Shown one piece after another: positions 58,054-64,000 of a stretch of 64,000 nt of DNA (positions are counted from its first letter, which is position 1; the number at the start of each line of letters is the position of its first letter). The position numbers and the translations under genes were made by a program. Where the stretch lies: positions 1 through 64,000 of the forward strand of contig JANWLA010000025.1 in assembly GCA_025451075.1 (NCBI GenBank), written 5' to 3'. Below the pieces are notes generated by a model. It was given only the letters and a program-made list of their open reading frames with translations. It did not search any database and was not told the DNA's origin. Source of the DNA: Nitrosotalea sp. GTDB taxonomy: Archaea > Thermoproteota > Nitrososphaeria > Nitrososphaerales > Nitrosopumilaceae.

Positions 58054-58617
58054 CTAGTCTCCTTCTGGGAATTGATAGAATGTAGGCATGTTCTGAGGAA
58101 CGTCTCCGTACACCAGTACAATTTCATCATGTGCATTCATTACCGTATTGTTCAAGTTTGTGCTGACCAAGTTACCGTTTACAAAAATTTCTGGACCATT
58201 AGAAACTACAGGATATCCACTCTTAGTTGATTTCCAAATGTCAAAAAATTCTCCTATTGTAAAGTCTTTTTGTTGGGGTGATTCAATGTGAACGATACCG
58301 TCAGGCGTGTGAGTATGCAACCAATACAGGCATGTGTTTTCCAATCCTATCTGAGCAGGAACTGGAGCATGTTGGCCGTTGATAAAAATATCCATATGTG
58401 CATGAATGTGAAATGTTGTGTATTCTTGGGTTTCACAGGGTATGCCATCAATTGATGCAAAACTGCTGTCAACGGTATTGTCTGATTTATGCACGGCATA
58501 AGCTACACCTACTATTATGGCAGCAATGACTCCTAGTGCAATGAACTTGTTTCTACTAGAAGATGGTTTTGTTTTAATCTCCTTTGGGTTGCTCTTGTCT
58601 TTTTTTATCTTGGTCAT
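58054..58617 (-). CDS. Membrane-anchored His-rich protein
   Basis: 187 residues. A basic N-terminus (KKDKSNPKEIKTKPSSSR), then FIALGVIAAIIVGVAYAVH as membrane anchor, ectodomain outside. YTTFHIHAHMDIFINGQHAP and YWLHTHTPDGIVHIESPQQK contain eight His in two strands, and DGIPCETQ plus LENTCLYW give two Cys, a likely metal site (copper is attractive for an ammonia oxidiser but is inference). FTIGEFFDIWKSTKSG and EIFVNGNLVSTNLNN complete the domain. This family is widespread in the phylum. Confidence 0.78.
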   Translation of the reverse strand: MTKIKKDKSNPKEIKTKPSSSRNKFIALGVIAAIIVGVAYAVHKSDNTVDSSFASIDGIPCETQEYTTFHIHAHMDIFINGQHAPVPAQIGLENTCLYWLHTHTPDGIVHIESPQQKDFTIGEFFDIWKSTKSGYPVVSNGPEIFVNGNLVSTNLNNTVMNAHDEIVLVYGDVPQNMPTFYQFPEGD

Positions 58618-58699
58618 GCTGTATTAGTACACGTTTTCAATTCAAGTATTAATATATTTCAACATGCGGTGATTCATAAAACTTCTCTAATGTAATGAC

Positions 58700-58873
58700 T
58701 CAGATCATCTTGTAGGCTCTGTTGTAAAAATGCATGATGACAAGTCCTATTATTGCAGATAACGTTGTAACTGTAAAACCAACAGTAGGAAATGAAACCA
58801 TTAGTGGCATAAACGATGTCCTTCTATCTATCATTGTTGCTGCAAAACTCAAAAACATTGATTTGAACATCAT
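58700..58873 (-). CDS. 57-residue membrane protein
   Basis: ATG 58873 to TGA 58700. MMFKSMFLSFAATMIDRRTS then FMPLMVSFPTVGFTVTTLSA, IIGLVIMHFYNRAYKMI. One strong membrane helix lies at ~24-47. Its start overlaps the stop of the gene before it (TGA inside ATGATG), so it is translated as the second gene of a pair. No family recognised. Confidence 0.6.
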   Translation of the reverse strand: MMFKSMFLSFAATMIDRRTSFMPLMVSFPTVGFTVTTLSAIIGLVIMHFYNRAYKMI

Positions 58874-59100
58874 TTGATCATTGACCTGAGCTGCTCAGGG
58901 GTTGCATGCATGATCTCAAATTTTGAGTATGACTTATTCAATTTCTTGTTCATCAAGACAATGCTCATGCCTCTTGGTATCTCTTTTCGTGAACTCAAGA
59001 ACCTCTGATATTGCTCTTTTTCCTCACTAGTACAAAATACGGTCTCATAGTTGCTTGAAACCCATATTTCGTCAAATACTTCTTCACTCATGCTCATCAT
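58870..59100 (-). CDS. 76-residue hypothetical protein
   Basis: Soluble: SEEVFDEIWVSSNYETVFCT, EEKEQYQRFLSSRKEIPRGM, SKFEIMHATPEQLRSMIK. No motif is recognisable. Coupled by overlap to the small membrane protein gene. Its start area contains two ATGs three codons apart (59100 and 59091-59093). Confidence 0.6.
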   Translation of the reverse strand: MMSMSEEVFDEIWVSSNYETVFCTSEEKEQYQRFLSSRKEIPRGMSIVLMNKKLNKSYSKFEIMHATPEQLRSMIK

Positions 59101-59142
59101 GCCCTTAACTACGCTTGAGAACCTATAAGGAATTGCGACACA

Positions 59143-59340
59143 TTGTTCAGTAACAAAGTTACTCTAGCTATATTCACTAGGTGTGACTCTTGCAAGCACG
59201 GCAAAACGATATTTTCAGTGAATTTATCTTTTAGTAAGGAATCCTACGTTTCTTTTTTTAATTGTAATCTGGTATATTATTGTCAGGCAAACGGGAAGAT
59301 CTCCTGTGAGGAAAAAGAACCCAGATCCATCCCCATATGA
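59143..59340 (+). CDS. Possible small Cys-rich protein
   Basis: 65 residues from TTG 59143. CDSCKHGK and YYCQANGKISCEEKEP give a C-x2-C ... C-x6-C set that could bind zinc; the rest is Ser/Phe-rich. No good ribosome site or TATA box at the right distance. Recorded because the Cys spacing looks purposeful. Confidence 0.3.
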   Translation: MFSNKVTLAIFTRCDSCKHGKTIFSVNLSFSKESYVSFFNCNLVYYCQANGKISCEEKEPRSIPI

Positions 59341-59402
59341 TGTGAACCTGTTTGCCTTAACTTGTAATCATCTTATATCCTGTATGTGATATATTTTTTG
59401 CA

Positions 59403-59780
59403 ATGCCTGATCTTGATGATCTGACAAAAGCAAAGATAGTTGCGCTAATCTTGGATAAAAAGACAGAGCAGGCACTAGAGCAGCTGAGTATATTGTATAA
59501 AGTTGATACACCGCAAATCGCGGTTGGTACCATAAAAAAGAAACGAAGAACCGTCTATGCCGTATATGTTGTGCAAGAAAAAAAGATCTATGCATTAAAC
59601 TCTGACATATTCTACAACCCGTTTATTATTTTACACGAGTACTATCATCATATTCGTTCAAAGTTTGGAACGCATAGGGGTTCAGAAAAACACGCAAACA
59701 TGTATGCACAACAATTCATTGATTCATACGTAAGCATTGTAGAAAAATTACATCAAGACAGGTCTATGAAATCAAAATAG
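59403..59780 (+). CDS. Mini HExxH metallopeptidase-like protein (IrrE/ImmA style)
   Basis: 125 residues. IILHEYYHHIRSKFGTHRGS, EKHANMYAQQF carry HExxH and a downstream E-x2-A-N-x-[FY]-A, the zinc ligand arrangement of the ImmA/IrrE peptidase group. A beta stretch (RRTVYAVYVVQEKKIYAL) precedes it as in that fold. There is no DNA-binding domain and no signal peptide. ImmA proteins cleave repressors; this minimal form has no visible partner. ATG 59403 has ATATATTTT about 20-25 nt upstream. Confidence 0.72.
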   Translation: MPDLDDLTKAKIVALILDKKTEQALEQLSILYKVDTPQIAVGTIKKKRRTVYAVYVVQEKKIYALNSDIFYNPFIILHEYYHHIRSKFGTHRGSEKHANMYAQQFIDSYVSIVEKLHQDRSMKSK

Positions 59781-59786
59781 ATTTTT

Positions 59787-60164
59787 TTATATTGTATTGT
59801 GGGATACGTCAAGATTTTTTACATGATTTATGGCTTTGAGCAGATTTTTTATCGTAGATGAAAAACTTCCATTTACCATGATTACAAGTGTGTCCTGTCC
59901 AGTTGGTATTGATATTATCCTGAGGTTTTCCCTCTCTGTAATTGTATATTTTACCGGCCCAAAACTCTCATCATAATCATGCTGCATCGATTGGTACAGT
60001 GTGAGCGACATGAAAAACATCTCCTTTTGCTCTTCTGAGAATTTTAATCCATTCTTTGTTCTCTGGTCTACAAGGCGACCATTTCTGGTTACAAGTCCTA
60101 CAAATTCAACTCCAGGAACTGTGATGTACTCATCAAGGTCTGCTACGGCGACATTTTGAGACAT
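59787..60164 (-). CDS. DUF6659-like (roadblock-type) protein
   Basis: 125 residues from ATG 60164 (a TTG three codons earlier is less likely). VEFVGLVTRNGRLVDQRTKN, FMSLTLYQSMQHDYDESFGP, VKYTITERENLRIISIPTGQ, TLVIMVNGSF follow the alpha/beta pattern of DUF6659 proteins, which are numerous in this phylum and related in design to roadblock/LC7 domains used with small GTPases. A related gene lies at 62590-62976. Convergent with the mini-peptidase gene, 6 bp apart. Confidence 0.72.
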   Translation of the reverse strand: MSQNVAVADLDEYITVPGVEFVGLVTRNGRLVDQRTKNGLKFSEEQKEMFFMSLTLYQSMQHDYDESFGPVKYTITERENLRIISIPTGQDTLVIMVNGSFSSTIKNLLKAINHVKNLDVSHNTI

Positions 60165-60316
60165 GCTTTTCAACTCTATAGTAATCGGCTCCGTTGCTAA
60201 TAAAACTGATCACATTGGTGTGTAGTCACACATCAAGGCTCAATAGAATGTTGATTATAAAAAAATGAATTAATCCAAGATTAACAAGTATTATCTGCAA
60301 GTTTTTGTTACGTGGA

Positions 60317-60895
60317 ATGATGATGAGAATTCCACATTTTGCAATTATGGCAATGTTGGCTGGAGTGCTCTTTGGTATAGTTCCAGTTGCAAACGCATAC
60401 ACATCTGATGCAACCAATTCGCCAATTGTGATATCTCCTGATACCTTGTCGCCAAACTCACAGGTCAATATCTTGATTCATGCACCTGATTTTAATTCCA
60501 ATCCGTATGCCATTGATACAATTGGGGAAGGTGGAAGCAAGGTCGTAATATCAACAAGGGAAGCAAGCATTCCGTACCGACTTGTGGAAACAGGACCTAA
60601 CACCGGAGACTTTGCAGGCTATATCATCTTGTCATCTACAACTTCACAGTGCTCACCTGTATGCGGCCCAACCGATGGATTTTTGGCAGCAGGGGGCGAT
60701 GATGCAATCATGGTTACATTTATGGACGATAATGGGCGCATCATCGCAACTTCCTCGTCTGGCCAAAACCCTACTATCGTAAATCATGGGGCTGTGCCTG
60801 AGTTTTCCTTTGCGGGACTAGAACTGCTTGTGGGTGTCATGTTATTGGTATTAATCTCACAAGCGAACTTTATACGACAAAAATTCATCAATTAA
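60317..60895 (+). CDS. Secreted protein with PEF-type tail
   Basis: 192 residues from ATG 60317 (two further ATGs follow directly; a TTG at 60305 is the outermost). Signal IPHFAIMAMLAGVLFGIVPV ANA. The ~120-residue beta domain (SPIVISPDTLSPNSQVNILI, GPNTGDFAGYIILSSTT, DDAIMVTFMDDNGRII) is the widespread thaumarchaeal type with TGxFxGxIxL. The end VPEFSFAGLELLVGVMLLVL, ISQANFIRQKFIN is a PEF-type sorting tail. It is 4 bp from the next gene. Confidence 0.75.
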   Translation: MMMRIPHFAIMAMLAGVLFGIVPVANAYTSDATNSPIVISPDTLSPNSQVNILIHAPDFNSNPYAIDTIGEGGSKVVISTREASIPYRLVETGPNTGDFAGYIILSSTTSQCSPVCGPTDGFLAAGGDDAIMVTFMDDNGRIIATSSSGQNPTIVNHGAVPEFSFAGLELLVGVMLLVLISQANFIRQKFIN

Positions 60896-60899
60896 AGAC

Positions 60900-61139
60900 A
60901 TGGGACCAAAAAAGAAGGCAAAAAATGCACAATGCAAAAGGTGTCTGAATCAATTTCTCGAAAAAGAGATCTATACAATTCAACAGTTCCAGTACAGAAA
61001 ATCTCCCACATATGACTGGACAAGAGAATTCTTTACCGGATTGAAGATAGGTGAATGGGATTCTTTTTGTGAGGACTGTGTGTTATACTATGGAAAAATA
61101 TCACACGATGCATGGATGGAGCGTTCCAAAAACAAGTGA
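60900..61139 (+). CDS. Small zinc-binding protein
   Basis: 79 residues. Very basic start (GPKKKAKNAQCKRCLNQFLE) with CKRC, and WDSFCEDCVLYYG with a second C-x2-C forty residues later; together they form a zinc site. The middle FQYRKSPTYDWTREFFTG is aromatic. No membrane span. It follows the PEF protein by 4 bp. Cytoplasmic; function unknown. Confidence 0.65.
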   Translation: MGPKKKAKNAQCKRCLNQFLEKEIYTIQQFQYRKSPTYDWTREFFTGLKIGEWDSFCEDCVLYYGKISHDAWMERSKNK

Positions 61140-61141
61140 TA

Positions 61142-62137
61142 TTATTTCAAATACTCGTCCATGAATGAAAGTGTCTTGTTCCATGCATCACTTGTTTGCT
61201 TTGGAGCATAATTTGCACCAGATGGATTTGCAAATGCATGGCCTAGTCCCGGATAAATATAAATCTGGTTTTTAATTCCTAATGTATCAAGATCGGATTT
61301 GAACTTTTTTATCATATCAACTGAAATTGACTGGTCCTTGTCACCATAAAATCCCAAGACCGGCCACTTGATTGCTGATAGTTCTGTAGTGTTTGTAATC
61401 GGCTGGCCATAGAAGAATATGGTTGCATCAAGATTATTGCTATCTAGTGCATAGTTTAATGACTGACTTCCTCCAAAGCACCATCCTATTGTTGCAACCT
61501 TGGTTACGTTATAGTTCTGCCTGAGAAGATTTACTGCAGAGCCAATGTTTACCATTCCCTTTTGCTCATCAAAAGAAAGCAAGAGTTTCCTTGCACCATC
61601 TGATGTCATAGCAACTTGTCCTGCATACAGATCTACTGCTAGGGCAACATAACCATGTGAAGCAAGCCCTCTTGCCATGCTCTTGATGTTATCGTTTAGA
61701 CCCCACCATTCGTGAATCAGTATCACTCCTGGAAAGTTGCCTTTCTGCATAGGTTCTGCCAAGTAGCCAGTGGTATTTTCAAAGTACTTTACTGGTCCTG
61801 TCTTAATCTCAAGGGGTCCGCCATCAAACATGTCCGAGTTCTTGACGCCTCCAGCGGTATAATCCGGCAGGATGTGGATTGCCCAGCCTCTTTCAATCAA
61901 TATTGCCTCATTGCCTTGCTTTACGCATGCAGGACTGCCATCGCTTTTTTTCATGACTAACTGCAAACCGTCTGGACAAATGATCTGGTCTATTGGAATG
62001 TGCATCTTTGCCTGCTGTAGTGGTGTTGACAAACGTATTTTTTCAGAAGCTGCATCCACGTTGTTGGCATACTGCAGTGTAAACCATGATGACGCTAAAA
62101 CAATTATCAAGAAAATTGCAACTAGTTTTTGGAGCAT
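61142..62137 (-). CDS. Secreted dienelactone hydrolase with N-terminal C-x16-C-GW module
   Basis: 331 residues. Signal MLQKLVAIFLIIVLASSWFT...VDA. The Cys module lies at 35-85 (TPLQQAKMHIPIDQIICPDG, Cys54, Cys71 in SPACVKQ, RGW to 85). The hydrolase spans ~105-331: GVILIHEWWGLNDNIKSMAR, YVALAVDLYAG, nucleophile Cys in GWCFGGSQSLNYAL, acid in VLGFYGDKDQSI, His in GLGHAFANP, the Cys-Asp-His triad of the DLH family. It acts outside the cell on an unknown ester or lactone. This is the only enzyme in the window that carries the module. Confidence 0.87.
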   Translation of the reverse strand: MLQKLVAIFLIIVLASSWFTLQYANNVDAASEKIRLSTPLQQAKMHIPIDQIICPDGLQLVMKKSDGSPACVKQGNEAILIERGWAIHILPDYTAGGVKNSDMFDGGPLEIKTGPVKYFENTTGYLAEPMQKGNFPGVILIHEWWGLNDNIKSMARGLASHGYVALAVDLYAGQVAMTSDGARKLLLSFDEQKGMVNIGSAVNLLRQNYNVTKVATIGWCFGGSQSLNYALDSNNLDATIFFYGQPITNTTELSAIKWPVLGFYGDKDQSISVDMIKKFKSDLDTLGIKNQIYIYPGLGHAFANPSGANYAPKQTSDAWNKTLSFMDEYLK

Positions 62138-62323
62138 AAAATGTGATATGCAAATTATAATTTAAACTTGAATTATACCTTCAAGGTAACACAATATCTT
62201 TGTCACAAACTTTACAATTGGATTCTGAAAATTACCTGTAAGACCATTACCATGTCGTATCTTTCATATGGAATCTAATTCTATATGGATAATGTTCTAA
62301 ACATGTGATGCCGTAATGGAACC

Positions 62324-62446
62324 ATGTCATCAATTGAATCAGAAGATATTGCAGAGCCTGTAACTTCAAACACTGAAACAATTCAAGAAGTTAAAGAAGA
62401 TGCAGCAGATACAATAGACCAAGAAGAAACTCCTGAACTAGAATAA
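62324..62446 (+). CDS. 40-residue acidic microprotein
   Basis: ATG 62324 to TAA 62446. Acidic throughout (MSSIESEDIAEPVTSNTETI, QEVKEDAADTIDQEETPELE) with no basic residue besides one Lys. Probably disordered. A coding role is supported by clean codon use and the start context; function unknown. Confidence 0.4.
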   Translation: MSSIESEDIAEPVTSNTETIQEVKEDAADTIDQEETPELE

Positions 62447-62589
62447 TCACTAGTTTATTTTTTCCTAGTACATGCTTTCATTTTTCTTCTTTGGGTTTTT
62501 TATGTTTTGAAACATTGACACCAGTCTAGTGTGTAAAATTTGGTAAAACGTGTGCTATTCTTATATGCAATCAAGTGTATATACTACCC

Positions 62590-62976
62590 GTGTCCCAAAT
62601 TGCACGATATCTGGACAAGATTCTAGAAAACGTCATGCATACTGACAAGCAAATCAGATATGCGACAATCTTTGACAATGATGGAAAAGAGATAATCACT
62701 AGCGTGCGTGAGGGAGTAGAGCCATTTCTAAATGAGGTCGATACAAAAGAGACACTTCATTATGCTGCAAATGCCTGGAAGATACGCCGAACCTTTGAGC
62801 CAAAAGTTGGAAAAGGTAAGTATGTTTTGGCAGTGTATGAGAAACTAAGGCGACTGACAATGCCTGTTGGAGACAAGTATCTCTTAATGGTAACATGGGG
62901 AATTGAAGGAGGCTCTGCTCAAATCATTGAACACCTGGAAAACATGTTTTCAGGCGATCCGACAAGAGATTGGTAA
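62590..62976 (+). CDS. DUF6659-like (roadblock-type) protein
   Basis: 128 residues from GTG 62590, which lies about 25 nt after CTTATATGC and starts MSQIARYLDKILENVMH, like the MSQN start of the relative at 59787; a GTG five codons earlier is possible. RYATIFDNDGKEIITSVREG, YAANAWKIRRTFEPKVGKGK, VLAVYEKLRRLTMPVGDKYL, MVTWGIEGG are the conserved strands and helices. These proteins may act as small switch or scaffold units; the exact role is unknown. Confidence 0.72.
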   Translation: MSQIARYLDKILENVMHTDKQIRYATIFDNDGKEIITSVREGVEPFLNEVDTKETLHYAANAWKIRRTFEPKVGKGKYVLAVYEKLRRLTMPVGDKYLLMVTWGIEGGSAQIIEHLENMFSGDPTRDW

Positions 62977-62997
62977 TTGATAAAAAACTAACGAGTT

Positions 62998-63927
62998 CTA
63001 ACTGCTGTCTACTGGAAGTAATTTTTCAATATGTTTTGGTAATGTGATGGTAAAGGTCGTGGGATTGTTTGATGCTTGTATTGTACCATGGTGCTGCTCA
63101 ACTATATTTTTACAACTTGGCAGGCCAAGTCCTGTTCCGTGCTGCTTTGTGGTAAATAATGGCTCAAATATCTTGGTTAGAAGATCTTCTGGAATTGCAG
63201 GACCTGAATTTTGAATCTGGATCTGAACCTGGTCGTCAATTTTCTCAATGAACTTGATTGTGATTTTCCCCTCTGTCTCTCCAATGGATTGGACTGCATT
63301 AATTATCAAATTGTAAAACACTGATTCCAGTTTTACGTCATCAAAATTTAGCGTAATGTCATTTTGTGGCAATATTGTTTTAATATTGGAAGGAATTTTG
63401 ATTGTCGCAATTGAATGAGCGATGACTTTGGTCAAAGAATGCTCTTCTAAATGCAATGGTTGGGTCCTTGCAAAATTTAGTATGTCTCCTATCATCCCGC
63501 TCATGTTAAAAATGGCACGGTCCATTCTTGCAATATGATCTAAAATTTCTGGACTGAGTTGATCTTTGTATTTTATGTTCAGCAAGTCTATTGAGTTTTT
63601 AATTATTGCCATCGGGTTTCTGAGGTCGTGGCTAATGTTTGAGCTCATTTGGCCAAGTGTTACAAGTTTCTCGATCTTTATGGTATTCTCAGTCTTGATT
63701 TGGTGGACTTCGTTGATAAAATCGCACTTGAAACCTACTGCCTCATGGTGTTTCCATATTGATTCCTCGTCTGGAGCATCCAGCACACAGTAAAGATTGC
63801 TTTCGTTTTTGTTGAAAAACAACTCTAGGTGGGTTACCCCAAACTCATCCTTGGGCAAATTGACAAGTCGTTCTATCTCCTCTTGTGTAACTCCTTTTGA
63901 ATCATGACCATCGATAAATATGGGCAA
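62998..63927 (-). CDS. Histidine kinase with N-terminal DUF4242 domain
   Basis: 309 residues from TTG 63927. Residues 1-80 are DUF4242 (MPIFIDGHDSKGVTQEEIER, HLELFFNKNESNLYCVLDAP, IWKHHEAVGFKCDFINEV), a ferredoxin-like domain known for possible metal binding. HisKA follows (SSNISHDLRNPMAIIKNSID) and a HATPase (NLIINAVQSIGE, IQNSGPAIPEDLLTK, HGTGLGLPSCKNIVEQHHGT). There is no membrane segment or PAS domain, so DUF4242 takes the sensor place. GTATTTATGATTC about 25 nt upstream supports a leaderless TTG. Confidence 0.9.
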   Translation of the reverse strand: MPIFIDGHDSKGVTQEEIERLVNLPKDEFGVTHLELFFNKNESNLYCVLDAPDEESIWKHHEAVGFKCDFINEVHQIKTENTIKIEKLVTLGQMSSNISHDLRNPMAIIKNSIDLLNIKYKDQLSPEILDHIARMDRAIFNMSGMIGDILNFARTQPLHLEEHSLTKVIAHSIATIKIPSNIKTILPQNDITLNFDDVKLESVFYNLIINAVQSIGETEGKITIKFIEKIDDQVQIQIQNSGPAIPEDLLTKIFEPLFTTKQHGTGLGLPSCKNIVEQHHGTIQASNNPTTFTITLPKHIEKLLPVDSS

Positions 63928-64000
63928 TTAAGATATAGATCAAAATGAATCATAAATACTTTGAGTATCATGTGTTGCAAGTTGCCAAAATAAAATGGTT

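Noticed and set aside
1..64000. tRNA or rRNA genes
   Set aside because: I looked for TTCGA/TTCAA loop sequences with acceptor-stem pairing outside coding regions and found none convincing.

Overview
The window is AT-rich archaeal DNA that reads as an ammonia-oxidising-type Nitrososphaerota (Thaumarchaeota) genome, closest in style to Nitrosopumilales or Nitrosotalea; this placement is inference. It rests on leaderless starts about 25 nt after TATA-like boxes, GGTGA-type ribosome sites, very small zinc-ribbon proteins, PEF(G)-type C-terminal sorting tails, IPxWVKxNAxxW repeats, stand-alone CheY proteins with archaeal histidine kinases, a Cdc48/VAT N-domain protein and duplicated DUF6659-like proteins. 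No rRNA, tRNA, CRISPR array or insertion sequence was seen.

Layout. 0-7.5 kb: stress and small-protein region (UspA, ParB-like, Dps, four-CBS protein, four tiny zinc ribbons); five copies of one minus-strand promoter-like block lie here, one of them upstream of dps. 7.9-26.1 kb: the most unusual region, a run of secreted or membrane-anchored proteins on the plus strand. Nearly all start at a shared DNA box (consensus RAAATGAAAACTCTACAT) encoding an MKTLHL-type signal-peptide start, usually overlapping the previous stop codon. The proteins are mosaics of a few modules, including a C-x16-C-[VI]-x11-G-W module. Solitary boxes with no gene behind them sit at unit ends, and two cytoplasmic inserts (a wHTH regulator plus a broken gene; a wHTH-nucleotidyltransferase pair with palindromic operators) lie between box-like sequences. 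A Cdc48 N-domain protein without ATPase domains is translationally coupled into this series.

26-34 kb: small enzymes and micro-ORFs, a broken dprA, two PD-(D/E)XK nucleases and a DUF5131 / TcmP pair, which together look like an accessory or defence-type region. 34-43 kb: signalling (response regulator, membrane-anchored M10 metalloprotease, two histidine kinases), an MFS exporter, DUF72 protein and another response regulator. 43-53 kb: surface proteins (an undecad-repeat stalk, a duplicated-domain Met-rich protein, a HExxH-DUF192 fusion), plus a YdjG/YdjI-like zinc-ribbon / SPFH operon.

53-64 kb: a second response regulator + M10 protease pair on the minus strand, a J-domain membrane protein, a three-PAS histidine kinase, a His-rich membrane protein, a mini HExxH protein, DUF6659-like proteins, a secreted dienelactone hydrolase carrying the Cys module, and a DUF4242-histidine kinase fusion. 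Taken together the window encodes envelope building, sensing and surface proteolysis rather than central metabolism.
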